Source: Cladocopium goreaui (taxonomy: Eukaryota > Sar > Dinophyceae > Suessiales > Symbiodiniaceae). Taken from it: a stretch of DNA of 64,000 nucleotides. The number at the start of each line of letters is the position of its first letter. The stretch's first letter is position 1. This document shows, piece by piece, positions 1-9,879 of this stretch. The DNA is taken from contig CAMXCT020001805.1 of assembly GCA_947184155.2 (NCBI GenBank), forward strand, positions 27,732 to 91,731, read 5' to 3'. The position numbers were made by a program, and so were the translations under genes. Under the pieces are notes generated by a model that made no database searches, was not told the origin of the DNA, and saw nothing but the letters and a program-made list of their open reading frames with translations.

Positions 1-1324
1 TCACTACGCCAGACGCAAACACCTACTGTGGTTGCGGCTCCGCAGTTACTTACTTCTCTGCAATGTCAAATACAGGAACTTGTTCCACCCCGACTCCTAA
101 GTGCACGTCAGACTCCTTCTTTTCTCTCCAGACGCCACACACAACGGAACAGGTCAACAAGAACCAGGGCCGGCACACGGCCACAGCCCACAAACAAAGA
201 AAGGAAGCAAGCAAGATATCCCAGTGTGGCTACTGTTTCAAGTGCCCTAGGTGACACTGCAGTTCATGTTCTCTTCGGAACATTTGACACCACTCCCTTG
301 AGCCGATGTCTCAACTGGGAAACTCGATTCCAGGTTTCCAGTACACAACCTTCCCTCAAAGGTTGTTGAAACAATTCCAAACTGCTATGATATACAAATC
401 ACCTAGTCACAAAAACGTCAGAAACATTTCCAAAAGTTCTCAAGTCAAACTGGTTCTCGTCCAAACGCAAATAACCAGCTAGCCGGTGTTACTAGTCTCT
501 ACCAAACGTCTAGACTAGTTACACGGCTATTCAAGAACGAAATGATTCATTCAAATTCCTTTACAAAATCCTCTTGCAATACAGAACAACATGGAACCTC
601 CTGTTCCATCTCCAAAACAGTTCTTCGCACAGAGACATCTTCTCATAGCTCCAAACTACCGTGGAGAACAGAATGTTCTGCTCGACTTCTCAGCTAATAT
701 CCAGTCATCAGCAGTCATAGCGCTAAAGTAGTTCGCTCACCACAATAACCAAACGTCAGCAATAAGTCACAAAGACAAAGGTCACGAAGCAGACTTCCAG
801 ATCAAATACCCAGAGATTGACTACTATACGTAGGCATTGTCTTCTCAATGCCGAAGTATCAGACTTCCAGATCAAATACCTAGATGTCGAATACTATACG
901 TAGGCATTGTCCTCTCACAATGCCGAAGTATCTCACATACTCGCAAGAAGCAATCAAATAGGCTTCACCAACATCTCAGATGTACGAAGCAATGTCGAGA
1001 ATTGCAATAAGTGATCCACAACCATCTCAGCTAGATTCATATTCCTTCAAGAAGTCAAAGAACTTCCGAGATCGATGGAATCATAGCATCCCGACTCAAC
1101 TGCCTAGCGAATGCTTCTGGAAGCATTCGCTCAGTATCATAAAGCTAAATAAATCTCCAAACTGTATTCAAAGGATAACCAAGCTCCAAGTAGATCCACT
1201 TAGACTCACTGGTCAATATCTCAGATCAGCTCACGCAGCTTCTCATACCACAAAGCAATATTAAAACTACTTATGTCTGATACAGACACCTTCCCATAGT
1301 CCAGTTTTCACCACTGAAGGCTCA
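1..1324. other. Unassigned sequence, probably the body of retroposon copy A
   Basis: No convincing coding region is seen. Short open frames exist (for example 28-369) but show no domain and no conserved motif. The stretch lies directly upstream of the E2-family retroposon tail at 1325-2289 and may be its degraded body, but I could not align it to the other E2 copies. It contains a 70-73 bp tandem duplication (790-931) and small perfect hairpins. Confidence 0.4.
790..931. repeat. Tandem duplication of a 70-73 bp unit with an internal hairpin
   Basis: Two adjacent copies (790-859 and 860-931) start with CAGACTTCCAGATCAAATAC and end with ATGCCGAAGTAT, differing by a few substitutions and small indels. 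The second copy contains GGCATTGT-CCTCTC-ACAATGCC, a perfect 8-bp stem at about 903-924. No coding role is apparent. Confidence 0.8.
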
Positions 1325-2289
1325 ATGAAAGTCAGGTCGCTCCAATGCCAAGTTGCACCCCCAAGGGTTCAAACTTCCACACAGAGGGTCAATGACCTTG
1401 AGGCGACTATACGCCAACTCCGTCAGATTGGCTGTATCCTGGATAGTTGTACTATATCTGCCAGTTACGAAGTAACCCAGGCACAGAAAGCCATACTGCA
1501 GCTTCACCATACAGCCAGGGGAGCCAGCACATCATCAGAAGAACTCAATGCACAGATATCACCACGCACTGATAACGAGTACAATCTCCCATACCATGAA
1601 GATGCATTGCAAGAGCACTGCATAGTGGTGCCTCCCAACTTAAGTTTGCTGCAGTCTGATGATTGGAAAAGCAGTTCTGAGCGGACTCTGAGGGTGCCCT
1701 GAAGTGCTGTAGCCTCGCTGTCATTTTCACCTTAGATCATGTTTCACTCTTCTGTTTCACTGCGGCAGTTTTCTCACCACTTCGTTGGGACCCGGCTTTG
1801 TCGGTGTTTGCTTCAAAGTGTCAGGGTGAATGTCATGCCTTGAAGGCTGCTCTTTGTGATCTCGGGGATCCTGGTTTTTTCGGTTGCTTTTGTTAATGGG
1901 CCTGCGTCAGCATGACACATAAGTTGTCATCTGCATGCGCCGAGTTGATACTAAGCTATCACCTCTTGTCTCAACAGATCTTTTTCACCCCAACTGGTAC
2001 CTGTCACGTCATTGCTTTGGGGTTGTGTGGTTTTCTGTGTTTTGTGTGGGTTGTTTTTGTTTGTGTTTGTGTTCTTGTTTTGTGTTGTTTTTGCTTCTGG
2101 TTCTTTGTGTTTCGGTTCTTGTTCTCTGATGACGTGACAAGGGAATAGGACTATGTATCGGTCCTCTATCAGTTTTGCGGCCACTACAGCTTCGGCCCCT
2201 GCGTGAATTAATTAATTAATCTAATATGCAACATGCTGGAAACATGTTGAACGACCTGGCAGAAGCCATACGGCGTTGGACGGAAAAAA
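1325..2289 (+). mobile_element. E2-family poly(A) retroposon, copy A (3' part)
   Basis: A decayed reading frame (1325-1702) is followed by a G/T-rich noncoding tail that ends in GGCGTTGGACGG and six A residues at 2284-2289. The same tail occurs at 7250-7952 (plus strand) and 5145-5656 (minus strand). Similarity to the copy ending at 7952 extends upstream into the coding remnant: a Y-H-E-D-A block in copy A corresponds to a matching DNA block there, and both end in DWKSS-ERTLRVP. Flanking D1 sequence starts immediately after the A-run. The 5' end was not located and may lie outside the window. Confidence 0.7.
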
Positions 2290-2715
2290 TCAATTTTAGC
2301 ATCGGAACACAAGAGGTCGCTCAAATCCACCGCAGGGGGCAGACTACCTCTTGAAGAGCCCTTTGAAAGGTTGATGCACGACCCCAGGATTAACGTTCAC
2401 TTGATAGCAATGCCCAAGGTGACAGCGCAACAGCCTCCAAAGAGACCATTGGAGCCGGAACCGAACAAGCCAAGCACTGTCCCGAAGAAACCTTTCAAGC
2501 GTCCGAGGCCAGCAGACAAACCGGCTTCTCAGTTGCCAGATGAGCTTACAGGTTTGGTCCGAAAGACAGAAGCAGGGAAGCCAATGTGTTGGCATTTCAA
2601 CATGTCCAAAGGCTGCAACAACCCAGTCAAAGGCGGCAGATGCAGATTTGGCATGCACGACTGTATGAAGTGTCTCAAACCGGGGCATGGAGCAGCGAAA
2701 TGCCGAGCCAGTTGA
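2290..2715 (+). pseudogene. D1 retroelement: Gag-like C-terminus with CCCH and CCHC zinc fingers
   Basis: The frame is open from the junction with the poly(A) of copy A to the stop at 2713-2715, so the N-terminus has been cut off by that retroposon. A proline- and lysine-rich linker precedes a finger with three Cys and a His (starting CWHFNMSKGC) and then a classic retroviral-type zinc knuckle, C-x2-C-x4-H-x4-C (starting CMKCLKPGH). This pair is typical of nucleocapsid-like domains that bind element RNA. It lies just upstream of the methyltransferase-like and RT segments of D1, in the position expected for Gag. The Gag call is inferred from the fingers and the context. Confidence 0.75.
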
Positions 2716-2790
2716 CAGGAAAAGGTTTCAAGTGAGGGGTGCAGCCATCACGAAGTTGTTCCAGGCCCCGATCGCTCCTCACTTGGGACC

Positions 2791-3918
2791 GTGGCAAGTG
2801 CATGTACACCTTTTTGCAATGAACCAAATGTCAGTGCATGTGATTTCTTTTGCAATTCAACAGTTTTCGCTCCAGAAGCTTCAGCCGAATCCTTTGGTAC
2901 AGAAGACGATTTTTTTTTTGCCGGCGCCCGTTGCCTTTCGGCGGGTCACCACTTGAGGCTTACTCGCGGACCAGCGGGGAATCGAACCACCACCGGCAGT
3001 CTGTCCGCCCGACCAACTGAGCCACGAGAACACCTCTTGGGCACAGAAGACGAGCCTAATAAAGGTTCAGGCTTGATTTTGGAAATTTTTGCCGGGTCTT
3101 GTCGATTCAGTAAAGCGTGCAAAAACCTTGGCTTCAGAGTGTTAGCAGTGGACAAAAACCCCAGAAGAGCCGAGAATTTTCCAGTTGCATCGTTTGATTT
3201 GAACAGACCGCACGATTTCAACACAGTTTGCAAGTTCGCTGAAGCGGAGCATGAAGACCTTTTGCTGGCGCATTTTGCGCCGAGTTGTGGTACGGCCTCA
3301 AAAGCCAGAGAACGCAAGGTCCCAGGCATTCCTAATCCGCCTAGACCTCTCCGTAGTGAGTCATACCCAGACGGGCTGGCAGGCTTGACTGAGCAAGAAC
3401 ACCAAAGGGTTCTGGAAGCAAATGCATCCTACTCAGCCATGGTCGATCTCATTTTGTTTCTCATTGGGTTAGGCGTTGCGGTGACAGTTGAAAACCCCCT
3501 CAACAGCCTTTTTTGGCTTACGAGTTTCATGTTGAAATTGTTTGACAAGTACCCTGGCCATTGTACAGTTTTACAGCATTGCATGCATGGAGGGACCAGG
3601 GACAAGAAGTCAAAATTTTGGTCGTATAACCCGAGGAAGCCAGACACAAATATTCTGGAAAGCCTGGGCATTCTTTGCGATGGACAGCATCAACATGATT
3701 CTTGGAAACCGCGTTGGGTGGACGGCAAACTATTTTTTCCGACGGCCCAAGAAGCCGCTTACCCTACAATTTTGTGCCAGCGATTTGCTTCCATTTGTCT
3801 CAACGAAGCCCAGTGCCGTGCCTCAGCCCTTGCCAGAGCTTGCAACAACAGCTTATGGTGGATCCAAGCGTTGGAAAGAGGAATTTGTTTGCAGCACAGA
3901 GCAGAGGCAACAAGCTGA
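2791..3918 (+). pseudogene. D1 retroelement: methyltransferase-like domain
   Basis: The 375-codon frame holds a Rossmann-type motif I (ILEIFAGSCRFS, then an acidic turn AVDKN), a Cys-containing loop (APSCGTASKARE), PRPLRS and then ENPLNSLFW. The order resembles motifs I, IV and VI of C5-cytosine methyltransferases, with PSC in place of the usual PPC and ENP in place of ENV. Residues about 40-87 come from the in-frame SINE. The useful frame ends near 3850; the product of the next frame (3702-4797) continues the polyprotein, implying a frameshift. The start is not a true initiation codon; this is an internal polyprotein segment. Enzyme activity is not established. Confidence 0.65.
2910..3042 (-). 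mobile_element. tRNA-derived SINE, 133 bp, with 11-bp target duplication
   Basis: On the minus strand the element has a perfect polymerase III A box (TGGCTCAGTTGG) and B box (GGTTCGATTCC) and ends in ten A residues (T-run at 2910-2919 on plus). It is flanked by ACAGAAGACGA at 2899-2909 and 3043-3053, an exact 11-bp target-site duplication. It sits inside the D1 open frame. SINE plus duplication adds 144 bp, exactly 48 codons with no stop, so the host frame reads through. The tRNA origin is inferred from the internal promoter boxes and their spacing. Confidence 0.92.
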
Positions 3919-4797
3919 AACAAGTTTTGGCCGAATATGGACGGGAAGTAACCGCCGCCATTCCAGTTGGCTATCAGCACATTGACAAGCTGTTGCAAGA
4001 ATTCCCAAAAGGTACCAACGTTATCCATCGTCAATTGCATTGGGGGTTTACATGGGACGAATGGAGGAGGAAGTCAAGCACCTTAGTTTCCCCGATTGAA
4101 GAAGGGACATATTTTGAGGTTCTCACTCTTGGGATCCCAAGGGACCCAGCGGACTTCATCAAAGATGCTCATGAAATTGGGCATCCAAGGAGGGCCTTCG
4201 CTCGAGTTCCTGCATTGATGAGGGAATCCCTTGAGGAAGTCTTCCTTGGTGATCCCTTTGAGATCAAGTCCAAGCGCGCCAACTTCTTGAAAAAATGGAT
4301 GAAAAGAGCTGTCCAACTCAGAGCAGAAGAGCAGCAACTCCACGCCGGTCTCCCTCCGCACCTTCGACCCTTGCTCAAAGACAAAAAGCTGCTGTTGTGG
4401 AAAGAGATTCTGCTGGACCTTTAGTACTCGAAGATCGTGGATGAAGTGCGTCAGGGTTTCCCCTTGACGGGGTGGGCCCAGTCTTCAGGCGTTTTCCAGA
4501 CTAGGGTGAAGCCACCAGACTCTTCCATGGAGCAACTTGAAGGGATGGCGAAGGGGCTTAACATGGCAGTTGTGGCCTCCCTTGAATCATCGGAATGGAT
4601 GCCAGTGGACCAAGTCGCGTGGGATGAGACAATGCAAGAGGTAGCAAATGGATGGTTGGCTGAGAAGCCGCATCCTGACCTTGGTAAACAATTCATAGCA
4701 AAGAGGTTCCCAATTCAACAGAAAGAGAAAACACGTCTCATCGACGACTTCTCGATCTGCGGAGTAAACTCTGCCTTTGGTATGTCAGAGAAGCTGA
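3702..4797 (+). pseudogene. D1 retroelement: linker and N-terminal RT region, one in-frame TAG
   Basis: From about 3850 the polyprotein continues in this frame. It is interrupted only by TAG at 4422-4424, after which the same frame stays open to the insertion site. The end (FPIQQKEKTRLIDDFS) resembles the RT fingers segment in which a conserved basic residue precedes I-D-D-F. The rest of the RT resumes at 13089 on the far side of the 8.27-kb insertion. The region between the methyltransferase-like domain and RT has no recognised fold. The element is inactive here: frameshift, stop and insertion. Confidence 0.7.
4779..4797 (+). repeat. Left 19-bp target-site duplication of the composite insertion
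   Basis: GGTATGTCAGAGAAGCTGA is repeated exactly at 13070-13088. Removing 4798-13088 rejoins the D1 reverse transcriptase frame, which shows that this is the insertion boundary. Confidence 0.95.
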
Positions 4798-4798
4798 C

Positions 4799-6405
4799 TT
4801 ACTAACTAGAGTAACTGCCGGCGGTGTCAGGGACATCAACATTTATGGTTTCTCAGCAGGGTCCTATACTGGCCTTGCACTGCATGAGATCCTGAATGAT
4901 TTCGCTGCATTCCCAGGCCTTACCAAAGTTGCTGCGATCGCTACACCACCTGAGTTGATGCGCCTCGCCACAGGTGACCGCAAAGTCACATTGGTGCACT
5001 GTCTGGAAGACCGACTGTGTGTGTGGCGACCTGACTCCCTGACAGAATTCAGCTATCAGGTTGTTCTGATCGAAGGGCACCCCACATGGAGTGGGCGTGC
5101 CAAGCACTCATATGGCCACTTGCTCTTCCTTGACCTTGACGAAGTTTTTTTCCGTCCAACGCCATGTGGCTTCCGCCAGGTCGTTCAACAGCTATCTAAG
5201 CCTATTGCAAATGACATTAATTATTTAATTCGCACAGGGGCCAATGCTGTAGTGGCCGCAAAAGTAAACTGGAAAAGGACCGATACATAGTCCAAAGGCT
5301 TGTCACGTTCCAGGGTTCAAAAGGAGACCCAAGACCGAAAAACAAAGAAACACAGCAAAACAAAAACACCAAAACAAAACCAAACGACAAACAAAACCCA
5401 CACAAAAGAAAAACAGCCACAAGGCCACAAAACCGTGACGTGACAGATTCCAGTTTATATGTGAAACAGATCTGTTGAGGCGAGAGGGGATAGCTTGTTA
5501 TCATCTCAGCGCATGCAGATGACAACTTGTGTGTCATGTTGGCAGGCCCATAAAATAAAACAACAACAAGACCAAAGACGAAATCACCATGGGCCACTTG
5601 AAGGGTGTGGGAAGCAACAAGGCTCAATGCGGAAACCAGGGATCCCCCCAGCCAGGTCCTTGACCTTGACGAAGGGGTGCACGATGTTCAGCGGCTTCAA
5701 ATCACCAACCCGCAAATTATCCCACATGGGGTCAGATGTGAAGGATTGTTGCGGGTGCTCTCTTGGGTCAGCTTTGACCTTCCGCCGGTCCACCTGAAAA
5801 CAACCCTCAGTACTTTACTGGTCGCAGCTGGAGAGGGGAACACAGAGCTCTACAATGTGCCGATAGTAGGAAGAGATATTCGGGATGATCAGCCTGAGTC
5901 AGAGACAGAACTGCAACTAGCTCTGATAGCCATGATTCCCACCCTAGGAGGTTCTTATGACGAGGGAGGGCTACTTGTGCGTGACTTGCTTGCAGAATTC
6001 CTGCGAGGTTTCTCCCTAAGAACTCTCATCTTCCTACTTGATATGGTACTCCCGCAACTGGATGCATATCATGCAGGGCGGCAGCTCCAGCATCTCCAGC
6101 CCTGGGTAAGTGTAGAACTAGTGCAGCAACAGAAGCGCGGACAAACGGGAACGCAGCTTCAAGTTACCTACCAATATGAGGCGCATGCTGGCTTCCATGT
6201 CATCTACCTACATACAGAAGGCGCCCCGCTTCTGCTGTTTTGTGCACCGTCTGAAGTTCCAGAAGCCTCACCGAAGGATCTATGTGCTGTAGGGAATCTT
6301 GGCAACATGGAAGCCAACGTGATGGTGGGCAGAGCGCTATTAGGAGACTACAGCTGCCCAATGCTCAGCAGAGGTGCGCTATTCTCCTGGTTCACGAGAA
6401 GGTGA
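4799..6405 (+). pseudogene. Alpha/beta-hydrolase-like ORF, 5'-truncated, split by copy B
   Basis: The frame is open from the insertion boundary to 5144 and resumes at 5675 once the 512-bp copy B and one 18-bp duplication are set aside; it then runs to a stop at 6403-6405. Near the start is INIYGFSAGS, a G-x-S-x-G nucleophile elbow (Ser codon 4853-4855), followed by an acidic LEDRLCVW (Asp 5009-5011) and YGHLLF (His 5117-5119). Ser-Asp-His in that order is the alpha/beta-hydrolase arrangement. The following 240 residues are not recognised. Sequence similar to the rest continues in another frame after 6405, which suggests a frameshift. Hydrolase is inferred from motif order only. Confidence 0.55.
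5145..5656 (-). mobile_element. E2-family retroposon copy B, 512 bp, with 18-bp target duplication
   Basis: The minus strand holds the G/T-rich E2 tail ending in GGCGTTGGACGG plus seven A residues (T-run at 5145-5151). TCCTTGACCTTGACGAAG occurs at 5127-5144 and again at 5657-5674, an exact 18-bp target duplication. Removing the insert restores the hydrolase-like frame. It has no coding sequence, so it is a 5'-truncated, non-autonomous copy. It shares the CCTGG-GATCC start region, the TTAATTA block and the terminal motif with copies A and C. Confidence 0.95.
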
Positions 6406-7249
6406 TGCAAGAGGGCACCAGCAAGAACCCAGCACAGCGGGCAATCAAACGCATCGCCCCGAAGTTGCTAGAGCTCATAGTAGTCTCACTACCCATAGCT
6501 CGGACATTTTGTGGAAAGCTTTTGGACCAGTATCTTAAGACCAAGGTTATTTTGATCCTGCCCAGGACTGGCCGCGACCTATTGACGAAAACATGAGGCA
6601 CAGGATCTCCTCTTACTGCAGAACTATGTGCACAGACTGACGAACACTCTCAGAACTTTGGAAGACACCCACGCCGTATTGCAGCAAACGGAACTCCTTG
6701 CAGGTGTTATCAACGAGCAAGACTGCAGAGACATTCGCACAGCCTGCTGTTGCTTAAGAAGTCTGCGCATTCGACTAGAAGCCCGTGCCAACGTTACAGA
6801 ACGAGAAGTGATTAGTCGACAGCTACAGCTCATGCATGCGAGCGTACAACAGTACCGAACTGAAGACCTTAACACAGCTGACACAAGTTGCCTGTCCAGA
6901 ACCTCTTTTGAGCACTTTGAGGATAGACCTGGTCCCTGGGCAGAAAAAAACGCTCGTATTCCTACACCAATGTAACTAAGCAAGCTACCATGATCATTGA
7001 CCGCATCTAATGCAGTTGATTTCAACACCTGCCAAGTTGACCGCTCAAGCTGCGCAACGCTTGCAAGCCTGCATCCATGCGGTCGAGCTCGCCCTTCGCG
7101 AACTCGATCGCATTGGATCCAGTTTTGAAAGTGGTATACTCCGCCAAAGTGCACTGCAACTCCCATATGTGGGTATTTTCTCCCATATCACGAAGATGCA
7201 ATGCAAGAGCACTAGCATGGTAGTGCCACTAACAATTTCGGTGCAATAT
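6406..7249 (+). pseudogene. Decayed helical ORFs of the E2 element
   Basis: Three short open frames follow the hydrolase-like ORF in different phases (tail of 6282-6596, 6628-6975, and 7010 on). They read as Leu-, Arg- and Glu-rich helical protein without known motifs. The last, with ELDRIGSSFES, parallels RQLRQIGCILDS in copy A (1325-1700), showing that E2 family members share coding sequence upstream of the common tail. This is probably the C-terminal part of the same polyprotein as the hydrolase, broken by indels. Function unknown. Confidence 0.45.
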
Positions 7250-7952
7250 GATGATTGGAAAAGCAGTACTGAGCGGACTCTGAGGGTACCTGAGTGCTGC
7301 TACCGCGCCGTCTTTTTCACCTTAGACCACGTTTCACTTTCCTGTTTCACTGCGGTAGCTTCTCACCACTTTGTTGTGACCCGGCGTTGACGGTGTTTGC
7401 TTCAAAGTGTTTTGGTGCTATATTATGCCATGATGGCTGCTCTTTGAGATCTCGGGGATCCTGGCTGGGGGATCCCTGGTTTCCGCATTGAGCTGTGTTG
7501 CTTCAGCACCCTGTGACGTGGCCCTGGGTGATTTTGTGGTTGGTGTTTTGGTTGTTTTCTTGTTTAAGGGCCTGCGTTGACATGGCACAGAAGTTGTCAT
7601 TTGCATGCGTCGAGATGTATGATGGCCTGCGCGAAGGATGGCACACAAGCTGCTATCGGAATTCATCTCAAGAGCACATTGCTGTCCTTTTGCCCTGTTT
7701 TTTGTTTTGTTTTTGTGCTGTTTTGTTTGTTTGGTTGTTTTTTGTGTGTTTTGCTTTTTGTGGGTTTTGTTTCGTTTGCTTTTTTGTTGGTTTGTGCTCG
7801 CTCTCGGCAATTGGATAGCTTTATGGACTATGTAAAGGTCCACACCAGCTCTCTTTTGTGGCTTTTCATGCATATCAATTCAATTTCCGGCAAGTTCAAG
7901 CTTGTGTAACGACCTGGCGAAAGCCTCGGAGGCGTTGGACGGAAAAAAAAAA
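7250..7952 (+). mobile_element. E2-family 3' tail (copy C) ending in poly(A)
   Basis: It begins in a coding remnant (DDWKSSTERTLRVPE), continues through C/T- and G/T-rich noncoding sequence and ends with GGCGTTGGACGG followed by A10 at 7943-7952. It is closely similar to copy A and to the reverse complement of copy B. It forms the 3' end of the first half of the composite insertion. I found no target duplication of the sequence right after the poly(A) (starting GCTGGATGCGCAC) near any upstream boundary, which favours one event with a template switch over a separate nested insertion. Confidence 0.75.
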
Positions 7953-8668
7953 GCTGGATGCGCACAGCAGTCTTATTGCAGCTGCCTTAGAGGTACTCCT
8001 GATTGCTACAGCACCTGAAGAGTTTGGAGTCCCCGAGTGCACCACTACCCTTGAAGCAGCAGAGTTGTGTGGTCCGCACCGCTGGGGTATTATACTGCCA
8101 AATAGCTCGCGAGTCTCTATGTTAACTTACAAAGCCATTTGTGCAGTTCGATGTCCTGAGTTGGTCCTCCAAGAGTCCAATCATATCTACATTGGCCACT
8201 TTGTGCCACATGACGCCACTGTGGCGCAAGGAGGATTCCGGACAGTACTATGGAATGCACCAAAGGATCTGAGATTAGTTGTTGAGGATGTTGTCTCTCT
8301 CTGCAAATACTTAAGGAAGTATTATCACAACTTGCAGCAAGAAGCGACTTCGCAGTTGCTTGTCCTCTGCAACCGAACTGCTGTGCACAATCTGCTCCTA
8401 CAACATGGCTTTCAGGCAACATGGTATGGCGGGCTGAGAGTTTCCACTACCTCCTCAGCAGCAGGCGCCACGGCGCGCATTGCAGTCATTGTTCAAACTG
8501 GTTGTGGGTTTCTTAGTGGTGGGCGCAGAGATGCCACTGCAGGCCACTGTCGCGCTCACGAGAGCCATTGAACATACATACATTGTCTCGCCTCTCGACA
8601 TGGCAGGCATGATTGGGATGGCGCAGACATTAGGGGTGTACCACTATGGGTTTCACGCTCAAAGGTAG
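7953..8668 (+). pseudogene. C-terminal half of an SF1 (Upf1/ZNFX1-like) helicase
   Basis: This is the first coding segment after the internal poly(A), and it is open from the junction. Residues in 8429-8505 (GGLRVSTTSSAAGATARI, then VIVQTGCGFL) match the shape of SF1 motif V. In another frame VALTRA (8549-8566), followed by YIVSPLDMAGMIGMAQ, matches motif VI, whose Arg contacts ATP. A frameshift near 8525 separates the two. Motifs I-III (Walker A and B) are absent because the copy is 5'-truncated. In intact relatives such a helicase would unwind RNA or RNA-DNA hybrids. The family call rests on motifs V and VI and is moderate. Confidence 0.6.
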
Positions 8669-8926
8669 GGAGATCCAGTACCATGGCCCCACAACCTACC
8701 CGAGCGACAAAATTGCTGTACTGGAATGCGCCCTTCTCCCCACAAGATAAACCCCCTCTAGCTATTGCCATGATTGCTACCGTCAATGGTACACGGTCTT
8801 AGAGAAGGTATCGGTTGGTGTTGGCACGTAAAGAGAAACTACGTCTCTCCTCTGCGGCACTGGCAGCGCTCGAGTCTCACACGCGGGCTCATATGCTGAC
8901 AACCAGCGGTTTCTTTCCCTGTTCAA
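8669..8926 (+). other. Decayed coding link between helicase and next ORF
   Basis: Short frames such as KEKLRLSSAALAALESHTRAH suggest continuing but frameshifted coding sequence of E1. No motif is recognised. Confidence 0.35.
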
Positions 8927-9784
8927 TTGATCGGCAATACTTGTATGGTATTCTGGCTTTGTGCTGCCTATAATGGACACCCAGCACTAGTGCATCGACA
9001 CAGCGGTTACAAGCTTTTCTTTCATTCGGGAATCCAGGATAGGCAACTTGTTGTGATCCCGGGCATCCATTATTTTGACGCCCACCGAATTCAACCGCTG
9101 CTTGTGAATTCGTTGGAACATCAAATTGATCCGAGGTCCATGAAACTCGCAGGCCCTGAGGGTGCAGATGATACTGTGAATGACCCCTCATCTGATGAGG
9201 AAGAAGAAGTTTCCACGGATGCTGAAAGCGATCAAGAAGACCCCACGGTCGCATGGTGCCCACCGATACCTGATGCAGCTGAAGACCCTTCTGAAGCTGA
9301 GATCGCAAGTGCGGCTGACAAACTGGCTATCTTGATCGATCATGTCCAACCCAGTGGAAACCCCTTTTGCATCCCCGAAAACCTTGGAGCACTTCCACCG
9401 TTGTGGCTACAAGCGAGATTGACATTGTCTTTGACTGCTATTCAAGAGAAGTTTGCACGCATCTTATTGAGTGCTGCCAGCGAGCTGTGGTTGCGAGGGC
9501 AAATAGCCACTGTGGAGGATGTCCTCCTACGAGTTGCAAGGGCTCTCACAATTCGATTGGCAGAGAAGCTAGCCCAGGCGCTGAGTTCATTGATGCGATT
9601 GGCTGAATCCATGGTAACTCCAGAAACCGAGTGCCTTTTGTATGCTACATATTGGTTTCGGCCCATCCTCTCTGAACTTATCGGATCTGCCCGGGAAAGC
9701 TCGGATGTGAACAGAAATCGAGCGCCTAGTGGCCCAGTCAAAGTATTGGTCACAGATCGACCGCATCGACGCCTCACAGGGTAG
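8927..9784 (+). pseudogene. Unknown E1 ORF with acidic linker and helical C-terminus
   Basis: The 285-codon frame has three parts: about 75 residues of mixed composition, an acidic stretch (SSDEEEEVSTDAESDQED, around 9190-9240), and a long Leu/Ala-rich helical region. It is not recognised. It follows the helicase in the same orientation within E1, so it is probably a downstream segment of the same long product. It stops just before a dispersed repeat (9785-9870) that also occurs, inverted, at 40063-40140; insertion of that repeat may have broken the frame. The first codon is not a verified start. Confidence 0.45.
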
Positions 9785-9870
9785 TTGACCTTACAAGTGG
9801 TGCTTCTGCCCTCCTGGCATGGTTTCCAGCGAGCTGGGCCAGCAAAATTGCTCCGCGATTTCTTGCTAAT
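9785..9870. repeat. Dispersed short repeat, related to 40063-40140 in inverse orientation
   Basis: GAGCTGGGCCAGCAAAAT, plus flanking CCTGGCATGGTTTCC, matches the reverse complement of 40063-40113 with few changes, and weaker similarity continues for another 30-40 bp. It lies between two E1 open frames. On the minus strand it encodes GAILLAQLAGN, and the plus strand of the other copy encodes the same peptide; this is a consequence of the DNA repeat and not evidence of a protein. Confidence 0.65.
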
Positions 9871-9879
9871 CCTACTGAA

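Noticed and set aside
1912..2148. Hydrophobic Cys/Phe/Val-rich frame resembling a membrane protein
   Set aside because: It is the G/T-rich retroposon tail, present also at 7580-7830 and inverted at 5220-5620.
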